Shown here: positions 43,320 to 51,902 of the stretch, in pieces | How the letters are laid out: every line of letters begins with the position of its first letter | How positions within the stretch are numbered: position 1 is the first letter of the stretch | Source: Bacillota bacterium | Lineage (GTDB): Bacteria > Bacillota > Clostridia > Lachnospirales > Lachnospiraceae | DNA: 64,000 nucleotides | Assembly (NCBI GenBank): GCA_023416695.1 | Contig: JAEZGY010000094.1 | Coordinates: 1-64,000 of the forward strand | Direction: 5' to 3' | The notes under the pieces: model-generated | The model's database searches: none | What the model was told of the DNA's origin: nothing | The model's input: the letters and a program-made list of their open reading frames with translations, nothing else | Translations under genes and position numbers: made by a program

Positions 43320-44369
43320 TTAGTTGTATGGTAAAACTATTTCCTTAATTATATTATGTGCTCCATTTTTACTTACAGCCTCATAGGACTTTACTGCTAA
43401 TCGGTAACGTAACTCATAATCATTTCCTAGTGTTTTTACTAGAGTGCATAAACTTTTTTCAAAATCCAGGTTATACCTACAGTCACCAGCAGATAGCATA
43501 ATTCCTTCTTTTACGAAGGCCTTTTCACCTAATATCTGATTATCTGCTAAAATATAAGTAATCGTAGGAATGCCACAGGCACACAATTCATATAAAGTGC
43601 TTCCAGCAGCAGAAATTGCCATATCACATTGACACATTAAAGACGACATATTGCTCACGTTCTGATGTAAGTAAAGCCACGATTCTTTTTCTGCTATAGA
43701 CTTAATTTCCTCTACATCTGGTTCAAAGGTACCAATAACGAAATGATAGTGATACTCTTCTACCAATTCCTTATGGCTTTGTAGATACTTTATTAATTTA
43801 ATGGCCACTCGCTCTGGATCAGCTCCACCAGCAGATACGAAAATATGAGACACCTTTCTACTTGGCACTTTAAAGTTAAGGTCATGAAACTCTTTTCTTA
43901 AAGGAGTAAAGTATGATCCTAACAAGAATTTTGGCAATACCATATTAGTCCTTTGATATAGATCAGTATACTCCATATCCTTTGCGAAAATATTATAATT
44001 TAGTAACACGTCTACTGGATAAGCAAAGGCTGCTAAGTCATCCACATACAGGGTAACCCCATAATGTCTCATTTGCTCTAGGTAGGAAGCTGTAACGAAA
44101 TAGCTGTCAATTATGATATAGTCGGGCTCATACTGTATCATAAGGGGAAGAAGGGTAACAAGTTCCTCCTCCATCAAATCATATTTTGTATGTAAAACAG
44201 TACACTCAAAGCCCCTCTCCACAATTATCCCAAAAAAAGAAGTATCAGAAACAAAAAAATGACATTGGTATCCGAGTTCTTTTGAAGCTTCGGCAATTGA
44301 TAGGCATCGCATAATGTGGCCTGCTCCTATTTTTTGATTCCCATCTGCACGAAATAGTATTTTCTTCAT
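43320..44369 (-). CDS. pseG: PseG-like UDP-sugar hydrolase (nonulosonic acid synthesis)
   Basis: A 349-aa GT-B-fold hydrolase. FRADGNQKIGAGHIMRCLSIAEA at the start carries the family's GxGH motif (His near residue 17), and AGGADPERVA, AISAAGSTLYELCACGIP and an ILADNQ segment follow. PseG removes UDP from 2,4-diacetamido-2,4,6-trideoxy-L-altrose to give the sugar that PseI condenses with phosphoenolpyruvate. The ATG at 44369 follows AGGATGGTG. It is the last gene of the cluster; PseB, PseC and PseI are not in the window. Confidence 0.85.
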   Translation of the reverse strand: MKKILFRADGNQKIGAGHIMRCLSIAEASKELGYQCHFFVSDTSFFGIIVERGFECTVLHTKYDLMEEELVTLLPLMIQYEPDYIIIDSYFVTASYLEQMRHYGVTLYVDDLAAFAYPVDVLLNYNIFAKDMEYTDLYQRTNMVLPKFLLGSYFTPLRKEFHDLNFKVPSRKVSHIFVSAGGADPERVAIKLIKYLQSHKELVEEYHYHFVIGTFEPDVEEIKSIAEKESWLYLHQNVSNMSSLMCQCDMAISAAGSTLYELCACGIPTITYILADNQILGEKAFVKEGIMLSAGDCRYNLDFEKSLCTLVKTLGNDYELRYRLAVKSYEAVSKNGAHNIIKEIVLPYN

Positions 44370-44388
44370 TGATAGCACCATCCTACTA

Positions 44389-44808
44389 CTAAGGTCTTTG
44401 GTCTTCTACAAGCTCAATAAGTCCAACGGAATTTTTAAATAAAAAGGCTACACTTGCACCACTTAAAGCTATGGCTGGCATTGGTGCCTTAGTTACAATC
44501 CATCCTTTTGATTTCATTTCACTAACTGTTTTCTCGAGCTCTTTTACTTTGTAACAGATGTGATATGGTCCTTCTCCCTGTCTTAACAACTGATTGGAAA
44601 CATCATTTTGTATATCTTTCATTGGAGAAACTAATTCTATGCAGGTATCCCCACACTTCATAAAGCATATCCGAATGTTTCTGGCTCTTCCTAAAAATTC
44701 TTCATTATCTTCAAATATCTTAGAATCCCGTACATATCCTAGCTTTTCAAAGGATTCTATAGACCGCTCCATATCCTTCACTAAATATCCTATATGATCT
44801 ACAATCAT
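44389..44808 (-). CDS. VOC/glyoxalase-superfamily protein in the nonulosonic acid cluster
   Basis: A 139-aa protein with two beta-alpha-beta-beta-beta units, starting IVDHIGYLVKDMERSIESFEKLGY (metal His in DHIGY) and a second metal His in PYHICYKVKELEK. It resembles methylmalonyl-CoA epimerase-type VOC proteins. Together with the FkbH-like and ACP genes it could act on a carrier-bound acyl group, for instance by epimerisation. Function is inferred from context. Confidence 0.8.
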   Translation of the reverse strand: MIVDHIGYLVKDMERSIESFEKLGYVRDSKIFEDNEEFLGRARNIRICFMKCGDTCIELVSPMKDIQNDVSNQLLRQGEGPYHICYKVKELEKTVSEMKSKGWIVTKAPMPAIALSGASVAFLFKNSVGLIELVEDQRP

Positions 44809-44817
44809 AACGTCTCC

Positions 44818-45363
44818 TTATTCAAAAACAATCCGGTCAAACTGAATCGTTTGCTTTTTCTTTTCCCATTCATAGTCCAATATTGATCCTATGGAAACAT
44901 CAAAATACTGTCCGTTTTTATAGATATGCTCCTTCATAATGCCATCCTCATGACCTCCACATAATAAATGGAGTTTCACAACCTGCTTATTTTCTACAAA
45001 GGTTTCATTGCATAGCTTATGAAGCTTTAAGGTATTAAAAACATACTCATAAATGCTCCATTCTAGCGTAAGAGCAAGCTTTAAAGAACGTACCTCATTG
45101 TTAGCTACATAATAGCCCCAGGAGCATCTATCATTGGTACGATCAATGTCAAAAACATTAATTACACCAGATGGAACCTCATCCACTAATACAATCCAGT
45201 GATGTTGGGTTTCATCCTTACTTACTTTATGAAACCACTCTTTTTGCTGATCAGAAGTAATCTTTGGATCCGTGTTCATATATTTCGTAATATCCTCACG
45301 CATCCGCCATTCTCTTATTAATTCTAGGTACTCTTCTGTTAGTGTTACGCACCTAATCTTCAC
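44818..45363 (-). CDS. GNAT acyltransferase, PseH-like
   Basis: A 181-aa GNAT-fold protein (LIREWRMREDITKYMNTDPKIT at the start; WGYYVANNEVRSLKLALTLEWSIYEYVFNTLKLHKL in the core). The N-terminal pattern is that of PseH, which acylates the 4-amino group of UDP-4-amino-4,6-dideoxy-AltNAc. With an ACP gene one base away, the acyl donor here may be ACP-bound rather than acetyl-CoA. Overlaps the ACP gene by one base. Confidence 0.83.
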   Translation of the reverse strand: MKIRCVTLTEEYLELIREWRMREDITKYMNTDPKITSDQQKEWFHKVSKDETQHHWIVLVDEVPSGVINVFDIDRTNDRCSWGYYVANNEVRSLKLALTLEWSIYEYVFNTLKLHKLCNETFVENKQVVKLHLLCGGHEDGIMKEHIYKNGQYFDVSIGSILDYEWEKKKQTIQFDRIVFE

Positions 45364-45593
45364 TACTTCACTCCCCCTAATGTCATAAGATCCATAATGG
45401 TGTGTATTTCAACTGGAGTATCTATCGGTATGCTAATTCCTAGTACTTCTTGTAATTCAGAGATTACCATAACCTGCGCTAAAGAATCCCATTCTGTAAG
45501 CTCGTTTAAATCCTTATCCAAGGTTATCACATCGGATGGTATATTTAAAACTCCAGCAACCACATCAATCATTTTACTTGACATATCATTCAT
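45363..45593 (-). CDS. Dedicated acyl carrier protein
   Basis: A 76-aa phosphopantetheine carrier with Ser37 in LTEWDSLAQVMVI. It is clearly distinct from the fatty-acid AcpP elsewhere in the window and lies 3 bases after the FkbH-like gene. FkbH-like enzymes load a glyceryl unit onto such carriers, so this one probably holds the acyl group destined for the sugar. Confidence 0.9.
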   Translation of the reverse strand: MNDMSSKMIDVVAGVLNIPSDVITLDKDLNELTEWDSLAQVMVISELQEVLGISIPIDTPVEIHTIMDLMTLGGVK

Positions 45594-45596
45594 CTT

Positions 45597-47234
45597 CTAG
45601 TTCTCCTCTTTACCTAAAATGTAATACTTTCTAGGCTGTTTATCCTTTATTGAAAGTTCATAAAGTACAGCCTTATTCTCTACCTCTATTCGCTCATATC
45701 CTAAAGTATCATACAATGCCTTTACTGGTGCATTTTTTGCACTTTCACAGTATCTTGCTTGTATACTTTTCATACCCATATTGTTCATCTGTTCTTCGAT
45801 ATAATCTAATATATAGTTTTCAACCCTTTTTCCCATGATTCTACAGCTCATAGCAAAATTCTCAATGCAAGGTATAGAGGATAGAGAGGAGACAATCACA
45901 GCAGCAATAATACCATAATCGCCGTACTTATCTCTTGCTCTAAAAACAAAAAGTCTATATTCATTATTTTTTAGTATGGATTGTAATTCTTCTCGAGTAT
46001 ATCTGATGGTTGTTGTATGAAACTGATTTGTTTTTTGAAAGATTTGAAATACTCTCTCCATTACCTGCTCATCATCAGGACTTACTGTCTCAATCTGTAG
46101 CATCAAGGTTTCTAAAAATTCATCATAGTCCAAGGTAGCTTCTAATTCGGCTCGTTTATGATTTTGCTGATATTGCTCTGCCTTGCCACTGTCTTCTTTT
46201 GTTGTTCTTAATTTCCTAAAATATGTATCATAAAGGCTCTTAAAAAAAGCCGGCAGTTGATTCAAATCTGTTGGAAACTCTGGTGTCTCAACCATTGGAA
46301 GTATAGCTTTTACACTCTCTCGCTCCACCGTCATATCATCCACAAACACAAAGGAATCTAAAGAAAGATTCAGTTCCTTTGCCATATCTATAAGATTATC
46401 TGCTTTTGGTAACCAGTTAATTCTTGTAGAGGAAAAGTCATTCATACGAAGAACCATATTGTGATTTTTCTCAAAAGCCTCAATAACATCTGACTCGTTA
46501 TTTTTTGAAATGATTGTAAGGATCACTCCTCTTTGACTCATTTTTTTGATGAGACGTTGCGAGTCTTTATATATTGCCCCTACTTTGTCGTCCGATAAAT
46601 CGATGCCGTCAAACCCACGTTCCCCAAGTACTCCTCCCCAAAGAGTATTATCGAGGTCTAATGCCAGTACCTTTTTAGGAACTCTGTTAACTAATGTCAG
46701 TGCTTCCTTGATGGCAGACGTAGCTATTTTACAACCTTGATTGGAGAACACAATTTTACCTGTATACCATAATTGCTTAGAAAAACAGGTTTCAATACCC
46801 ACCTTTCCTATAGCATCACGCAATCTAATCCGATGCACATTTATGTATTTCTCGCATAAATTCTTTATACTTCTATAGTTACAATATTCAATCGTATCCA
46901 CATGAGATTCATCCACATTTTCCACCTGACTACTATGACATACCCAATCAGCCAGAAAATATTGTGTATTCTCTACAAATGTACTCTCAATCACCTTATA
47001 CCATTGCTTTATAGTATCCTGCGCTTCCTCACTATTACCACAGGATGCTACAAGACTATCTAAATCTGTTAGAATTACTATTGCTTCTGGGCGAAAACGA
47101 TTCAAGGAGGACTCAGAATCTAATAATTGCTCTAAGGCTGCCCCATATCCCTCAGGTGTTAATACATCATAATTAGATTTAAGAAGTCTCCCCACATAAT
47201 CCATATTTACATTGGAAACGATAGCAAGCTTCAT
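45597..47234 (-). CDS. FkbH-like HAD-family protein (acyl-ACP loading)
   Basis: A 545-aa protein of FkbH length. The N-terminal part (1-180) is SGNH-like without obvious catalytic Ser; the HAD domain has the nucleophile Asp in KVLALDLDNTLWGGVLGE (near residue 196) and FVFVDDMTVERESV; the C-terminal 150 residues are GNAT-like (FVFRARDKYGDYGIIAAVIV). FkbH enzymes make glyceryl-ACP from 1,3-bisphosphoglycerate in polyketide pathways, and relatives occur in flagellin glycan islands. It overlaps pseF by one base. Loading of the adjacent ACP is strongly suggested by order. Confidence 0.86.
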   Translation of the reverse strand: MKLAIVSNVNMDYVGRLLKSNYDVLTPEGYGAALEQLLDSESSLNRFRPEAIVILTDLDSLVASCGNSEEAQDTIKQWYKVIESTFVENTQYFLADWVCHSSQVENVDESHVDTIEYCNYRSIKNLCEKYINVHRIRLRDAIGKVGIETCFSKQLWYTGKIVFSNQGCKIATSAIKEALTLVNRVPKKVLALDLDNTLWGGVLGERGFDGIDLSDDKVGAIYKDSQRLIKKMSQRGVILTIISKNNESDVIEAFEKNHNMVLRMNDFSSTRINWLPKADNLIDMAKELNLSLDSFVFVDDMTVERESVKAILPMVETPEFPTDLNQLPAFFKSLYDTYFRKLRTTKEDSGKAEQYQQNHKRAELEATLDYDEFLETLMLQIETVSPDDEQVMERVFQIFQKTNQFHTTTIRYTREELQSILKNNEYRLFVFRARDKYGDYGIIAAVIVSSLSSIPCIENFAMSCRIMGKRVENYILDYIEEQMNNMGMKSIQARYCESAKNAPVKALYDTLGYERIEVENKAVLYELSIKDKQPRKYYILGKEEN

Positions 47235-47935
47235 TACTCTACCTCCCCACCAACCAATTGAAGGTATTTCTGTTCAGCTAACTTCCAATCCTCTAAGGTA
47301 TCGATATCTTGCACTTCGGTATGTGGCATAATGTATGGTAATGCCTTTGGTACAATTAATGTACCCTCTCTTAAAAAGGCTTCTGTCTTACAAAAATAGA
47401 ATTGACCACAATCGTGATAGATTGGTTTTAAATCTTGACTCCTTGTAAGGGCATGCTCTGGGAACCAATAGCGCATACGTCTATTATCATCAAGAACAAA
47501 GCCACGTTGAGGCGGGAAGTCAAACTTCACCACTGGAATGACTGCATCTATGTCTCCCTCTCGTAAAAGCTTTTCAGCGTCTATAAGTTTATTGCTTGTA
47601 ACGAAAGGAGCAGTTGGATACAGGCAACATAGTACATCATATTCTTTCCCTAACTCTTTGTACTGGGCTAACACTTCATTTAGTACATCTGCCGTGGTAG
47701 CGTAATCATTGCTAGTGGCTGCGCTTCTATAAAAAGGAACTACTGCCCCATACTTAAGGGCGATCTCTGCAATCTGCTCACTATCTGTAGAAACCATAAC
47801 CTCATCAAATAGACCACATTCTTTTGCTGCCAAAATAGTATATGAAATAATAGGCTGTCCGCAAAAATCTTTTATGTTTTTGTGTGGAATGCGTTTAGAG
47901 CCACCCCTTGCTGTAATAATTGCAATTCTCTTCAT
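47234..47935 (-). CDS. pseF: Pseudaminic acid cytidylyltransferase-like enzyme
   Basis: A 233-aa nucleotidyltransferase. The N-terminal ITARGGSKRIPHKNIKDFCGQPII is the CMP-sialate-synthetase type CTP loop, and STDSEQIAEIALKYGA and FDFPPQRGF fit PseF. It activates the nonulosonic acid as the CMP-sugar. It is the first gene of the cluster and its GAAAGGAG ribosome binding site is good. A NeuA/legionaminic homologue remains possible; PseG and PseH neighbours favour pseudaminic-type sugar. Confidence 0.87.
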   Translation of the reverse strand: MKRIAIITARGGSKRIPHKNIKDFCGQPIISYTILAAKECGLFDEVMVSTDSEQIAEIALKYGAVVPFYRSAATSNDYATTADVLNEVLAQYKELGKEYDVLCCLYPTAPFVTSNKLIDAEKLLREGDIDAVIPVVKFDFPPQRGFVLDDNRRMRYWFPEHALTRSQDLKPIYHDCGQFYFCKTEAFLREGTLIVPKALPYIMPHTEVQDIDTLEDWKLAEQKYLQLVGGEVE

Positions 47936-48102
47936 TAGTAACTCCTTTCAGCAACTATTGATTTATAAACCACTTCATCCTACTGTTATTTTAAGAATAC
48001 ACCTAGGGAAAGTCAACAGTTTTTAAGACATCCATATTCGAGAGATTGTCTGTAAATTCTGGTTTTGTCAACTAATTGAAATAAGAAGAAAAACTAGGAT
48101 GA

Positions 48103-48441
48103 TTACTCCGTAATATCTGAGTTATGGTTAAAGTTACTACCCCAACTATTGATTTCCTTTAAGATAGGAATTAATGATTGTCCAAATTCAGATAAGCAAT
48201 ACTCCACTCGTACAGGTACTTCTGGATATATCGTTCTGACTAATAAACCGTCTTGTTCAAGTTGCCTTAATTGAGCAGTCAAAACTTTATCAGTTACTCC
48301 TAAAAAACGCCTAGCTAACTCACCATAACGAAGTTCTCCCTCTGAGAGATTCCACAAAATTACTACCTTCCATTTACCACTTATTAAATGAACAGCTAAC
48401 TCCATTGGACAGTTATATTTTTTCCCTTGATACTGGACCAT
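48103..48441 (-). CDS. HxlR-family transcriptional regulator (first pair)
   Basis: A 112-aa winged-helix protein. YNCPMELAVHLISGKWKVVILWNLSEG has the conserved Cys and GKW of the HxlR family, and LRYGELARRFLGVTDKVLTAQLRQLEQDGLLVRTIYPEVPVRVEYCLSEFG forms the recognition region. Such regulators sense redox or electrophile stress, often through that Cys. It is divergent from a nitroreductase gene, its likely target. Confidence 0.92.
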   Translation of the reverse strand: MVQYQGKKYNCPMELAVHLISGKWKVVILWNLSEGELRYGELARRFLGVTDKVLTAQLRQLEQDGLLVRTIYPEVPVRVEYCLSEFGQSLIPILKEINSWGSNFNHNSDITE

Positions 48442-48474
48442 ATTATTATTTCATCCTCCTTTCTAAAAAGTAAG

Positions 48475-48525
48475 TAACTAAGAATAAAGTGCGATATTGT
48501 CAACACTGATCTTTACGATTAAGAT
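48475..48525. promoter_or_regulatory. Overlapping divergent promoters of hxlR-like and nitroreductase genes
   Basis: Plus strand: TTGTCA (48497-48502), 17 bases, TAAGAT (48520-48525). Minus strand: TTGACA (48498-48503), 17 bases, TAGTTA (48475-48480). The two -35 boxes share the same bases, so binding at either side would affect both genes. Confidence 0.6.
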
Positions 48526-48565
48526 AAAAGAAAATTGATAAATTCGAAAAAATGGAGGAACAAAT

Positions 48566-49075
48566 ATGAACGATGTAATGAAAACCATAACAACTCGCAG
48601 AAGTATACGTAAGTTCACAAAAAAAGAGGTATCAAAAGAAGTGATAGAACTCTTATTAACTGCTGCAATGAATGCCCCTACTGCTTGCAATCAACAAGCC
48701 TGGTACTTTTTTGTTATCACAGATAAAGATAAGCTGAAACGGCTTTCCTCTCTTCACGGTGGTCTGCACTTTGTTAAAGATGCACCATTAGCAATTGTGA
48801 TTTGCGGGGATCCTAGTTCAGCGATTCTTGATTATTATTGGATTGATGATTGTGCCGCTGCTACCCAAAATTTGTTACTTGCAGCTCATTCTCTTGGATT
48901 AGGTAGTACTTGGACTGGCATCAATCATTACGACAATGATGCTATCGATTTTTACCGGCAAAATATCAATATACCTGTGCAATATATTCCCTTTGCCATG
49001 ATTCCTATCGGTTACCCTGCAGAACATAAGCCCTTAAATAATAAATATAATGAAAAAAAGGTTGTTTGGAACTGA
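48566..49075 (+). CDS. Nitroreductase family protein (first)
   Basis: A 169-aa FMN-dependent nitroreductase fold. The N-terminal ITTRRSIRKFTKKEVSKEVIELLLTAAMNAPTACNQQAWYFFVITD is the usual phosphate- and FMN-binding start, and AATQNLLLAAHSLGLGSTWTG follows. It reduces quinones, nitro compounds or other electrophiles with NAD(P)H. Small for the family, typical of clostridial members. Controlled from a promoter overlapping that of the HxlR gene. Confidence 0.92.
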   Translation: MNDVMKTITTRRSIRKFTKKEVSKEVIELLLTAAMNAPTACNQQAWYFFVITDKDKLKRLSSLHGGLHFVKDAPLAIVICGDPSSAILDYYWIDDCAAATQNLLLAAHSLGLGSTWTGINHYDNDAIDFYRQNINIPVQYIPFAMIPIGYPAEHKPLNNKYNEKKVVWN

Positions 49076-49459
49076 TTCACATAAAAGAAAGACCTTAATT
49101 TAGGCAGATAACAGTTTTCTTCTTATGGGACTTATTTGTCTTCAATTAGAGTCAAAGGTAGTTGTTCTATGGCAATCTAAAAATCTGGATGTAAAGTGAT
49201 TAAGGTCCCCCCTCGCTGTTCATCATTCTTACTAACTCCAGGTATCAAAACTATTGGCGATAAGCATAATATAAAATCCCTAATACTATTTTACGGACTG
49301 AACTTGTGATTACCTTAAATAATCCTTCCAAGTGTTCTTTACTCATACACCTTCTACTTCATTCACTCTTCCATTATTATACTATATCGTCAATACTACA
49401 AATTTCGAATACACTACGTTATAATACATTTAAATCGTGTCAATTAGATATTTTCTATA
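49076..49459. other. 384-base interval with no convincing gene
   Basis: It lies between the nitroreductase and the shortened ABC permease. On the minus strand a 31-codon frame (49251-49346, starting MSKEHLEGLFKVITSSVR) with a weak AAGG site is the only candidate. ACCTTAAT near 49093 and ATTAAGGT near 49199 could pair at long range. Because the adjacent permease lacks its last helices, part of this stretch may be decayed coding sequence, but I could not read a matching frame. Confidence 0.4.
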
Positions 49460-50302
49460 CTAAATCATCTGCATCAACCATCTGATTGGACTTATTACAC
49501 TTATTTTCTGCAAGAAATCAGGCATGTTCTCCAAACTGACAAAGGTACCGCCTAGAATTGATAATATTACAGCCACCGATGAACCTAACACTCCGGCCAT
49601 TAGTTCTGAGCTACTTATTAGAGTAATGATGATACCATATATACTAGAAATGATAATAATAAATATATATAAAGGCAACAAGCTTTGAAGAGGTAAGGTA
49701 AACTTTTTATCAAAAACCATCCAAAGAGGAAAAATTATCAACAATTGCACCCCGATGATGATGATATTTGACATAACATATCCTGTCGCATAATTTTTTT
49801 TGCTACTACCTGATAAGAAAAATCGTTCTATTACACCATCCTTTTTATCTTGTAAGTATTTCATAGCATAAATTGTGGCTATGGTCATGTATACAGTTAA
49901 TAACATAGATAACATTTTACTAATATTCGAGAATTCATTCATACCTGATGATGTATTTTCTAATACAGTTTGCTTGATTTCCTCAAGGATTTTGTTTGTT
50001 TCTGGATCTTGGGTATCATCTGAAATAACATACTGGTATTTTCTCATAATTAGATCAGTATGTATTGAGTTACTATTAGCCATTGCAACATTTATGCCAC
50101 CGTCGTTTCCTAAAGAAGTCTGCATTTTTTCTAAAAATGACTGATTTCCTACAACTCCAACTCTAATATGCTTTTCTCCCAAGCTTACGCTTAGAGAACC
50201 GCAAAACATAAGTAAAAGAGGAATCAGTAGTACTAGCAAATATGTACTTTTCCTTCTTAGGATTCTTGTTAAATTATTTTTCATAACCAGGTAACTCACC
50301 AT
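49460..50302 (-). CDS. ABC-2 type permease, C-terminally shortened
   Basis: A membrane protein of about 280 aa: one N-terminal helix (YLLVLLIPLLLMFCGSL), an outside domain to about residue 135, then helices. The sequence stops at SVISPIRWLMQMI, where homologues and the partner permease (LSPLTWINRGIFMMMY...) continue for about 60 residues with a last helix. So it is probably truncated. The start is uncertain: ATG at 50302 behind GGAGGAGT or at 50284; both lie within or near the end of the preceding permease gene. Confidence 0.75.
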   Translation of the reverse strand: MVSYLVMKNNLTRILRRKSTYLLVLLIPLLLMFCGSLSVSLGEKHIRVGVVGNQSFLEKMQTSLGNDGGINVAMANSNSIHTDLIMRKYQYVISDDTQDPETNKILEEIKQTVLENTSSGMNEFSNISKMLSMLLTVYMTIATIYAMKYLQDKKDGVIERFFLSGSSKKNYATGYVMSNIIIIGVQLLIIFPLWMVFDKKFTLPLQSLLPLYIFIIIISSIYGIIITLISSSELMAGVLGSSVAVILSILGGTFVSLENMPDFLQKISVISPIRWLMQMI

Positions 50303-51044
50303 AGCCATACTCCTCCTTTTTAAAACATACAATTGCAAGTATCGTAAACACCGAACCGATTACACTAAAGACACCACATAAAGTATAAAGAATAGTATTG
50401 TTGTCATCGTACATCATCATAAAGATACCTCGATTTATCCAAGTTAAAGGGGATAAATCTATGAGTAATTGTAGTCCTTTATGGTAGGTTCCAAACGGAG
50501 TAAAACATCCTCCTAAAAGGGCAAAGATTACAATCGGGACATTTAAGATATTTTTTATTCTCATAAAATTCTTCATTCCTAGCCCTATATAGGTTCCTAC
50601 TGAAGCAATCAGAAAGGCTATCGATACATATAAAAAACACATTGGTAAAATAAACTTTATACTCCATACGTTCCAGAAAACTGTAGAGAGTCCTAACACA
50701 AACATAGAACACAAAGTAAATACAATTACCTCTGCTAATATTTTTGGTAATACAAGCGTAATCACACCTATGGGTGCGATTAGTATTCTATCCGCGGTTT
50801 TGGCATAAGCATCGTCCTTTCCACCATAGGCAGCTGTCACAATCGCCATAAACAGACAGAAGGGAACAGTTACTACAGTATAATACTTATAACTAGTAAT
50901 CACTTCTTTCTCAAACATTCCATTACAAAGAAGACCTAATAGGAAAATTAAAATAAGAGGAAAGAAAATATTGTAGCCCACAGCAAAACCATCGGTAGCT
51001 CTCCTTCTTAGGTTAGACATAAACATACTTTTAAACCCGACCAT
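50274..51044 (-). CDS. ABC-2 type permease
   Basis: A 256-aa permease with six predicted helices (about 22-42, 54-75, 100-122, 135-158, 168-190, 225-248). KTADRILIAPIGVITLVLPKILAEVIVF and LGGCFTPFGTYHKGLQLLIDLSPLTWINRGIF are typical of DrrB/NodJ-type drug exporters. It is the complete member of the permease pair and lies 2 bases after the ATPase gene. Confidence 0.88.
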   Translation of the reverse strand: MVGFKSMFMSNLRRRATDGFAVGYNIFFPLILIFLLGLLCNGMFEKEVITSYKYYTVVTVPFCLFMAIVTAAYGGKDDAYAKTADRILIAPIGVITLVLPKILAEVIVFTLCSMFVLGLSTVFWNVWSIKFILPMCFLYVSIAFLIASVGTYIGLGMKNFMRIKNILNVPIVIFALLGGCFTPFGTYHKGLQLLIDLSPLTWINRGIFMMMYDDNNTILYTLCGVFSVIGSVFTILAIVCFKKEEYGYGELPGYEK

Positions 51045-51046
51045 AG

Positions 51047-51802
51047 TTACTCCTCCCCATCTCTTAATGCTACTCCTGTAACATTTAGAAAGATATCTTC
51101 TAAGGAGTAACAGCCTCTATTATGGTACTCTTCCTTTAATACTTCCTTTGTCTCATCTATCTTAATCTGTCCCTCATCCATAATGATAATGCGGTCACAA
51201 AGAGCTTCTATCTCTTCCATGTAATGTGATACATAGATTACTGTTGTTCCTCTCTTATTTAAGGTTCTTACGGCATCTAAAATATAATTTCTAGATTGAG
51301 GGTCAATACCTACCGTTGGCTCATCTAGAATTAGAAGCTTTGGGGAATGGGCAATGGAGCACGCAATATTTAATCGACGTTTCATTCCACCAGAGAACTT
51401 ACTCGGTTTACCTTTTCTCCTATCCCATAGTGCAACAAATTCAAGAGCCTCCTTCACTCTACTTTCTAATTCTTTTCCTTTAAATCCATACAAGGAACAG
51501 AAAAACTTTACATTCTTATAAGCACTGATATCAGAATATAAAGCGATATCCTGAGGAACGAGTCCAAGTTCCTTCCTTAGGGAGTCTCTACGGGCATCTA
51601 CCTGATTCCCTTGATAATACAAATCTCCTTCCTCTCCTTTTAAGGTTCCCGTAAGCATTCGAATCGTAGTACTTTTCCCAGCTCCATTGGGACCTAAAAA
51701 GCCTAGAATTTCACCCTCTTTAACTTGAAAAGAAAGACAATTAACCACCTTTCTTTCACCGTAACTCTTCATAAACCCACACACATTTAATAATTCACTC
51801 AT
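51047..51802 (-). CDS. ABC-2 exporter ATP-binding protein (DrrA/CcmA type)
   Basis: A 251-aa ATPase with Walker A GPNGAGKST (about residue 38), Q-loop PQDIALYSDIS, signature KFSGGMKRRLNIA and Walker B LLILDEPTVGIDPQ. The C-terminal extension follows drug/antibiotic exporters. The ATG at 51802 follows GGAGG. A PadR-type palindrome sits just upstream, and the padR gene is the next gene upstream. Confidence 0.92.
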   Translation of the reverse strand: MSELLNVCGFMKSYGERKVVNCLSFQVKEGEILGFLGPNGAGKSTTIRMLTGTLKGEEGDLYYQGNQVDARRDSLRKELGLVPQDIALYSDISAYKNVKFFCSLYGFKGKELESRVKEALEFVALWDRRKGKPSKFSGGMKRRLNIACSIAHSPKLLILDEPTVGIDPQSRNYILDAVRTLNKRGTTVIYVSHYMEEIEALCDRIIIMDEGQIKIDETKEVLKEEYHNRGCYSLEDIFLNVTGVALRDGEE

Positions 51803-51838
51803 TAAAATCAACCTCCATCTTATATATTATATGTTGTA

Positions 51839-51854
51839 TATCCAATATTGGATA
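51839..51854. promoter_or_regulatory. PadR-type operator before the ABC-2 exporter
   Basis: TATCCAATATTGGATA, a perfect 16-bp palindrome, shares TATCCAA...TTGGATA with the operator arms in front of padR. A TATAAT-like box lies downstream on the minus strand (around 51825-51830). Confidence 0.65.
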
Positions 51855-51865
51855 CTAGAATATTT

Positions 51866-51890
51866 AAAAAGAGATTTCAAAAATCTCTTT
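51866..51890 (-). terminator. Terminator of the PadR regulator gene
   Basis: A 10-bp stem AAAGAGATTT / AAATCTCTTT with a 3-base loop and T-run, 13 bases past the stop. Confidence 0.85.
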
Positions 51891-51902
51891 TATTACTACT
51901 TT

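Noticed and set aside
50479..50712. 77-aa Cys-rich frame on the minus strand inside the ABC-2 permease gene
   Set aside because: It is an out-of-frame shadow of a well-supported membrane permease.
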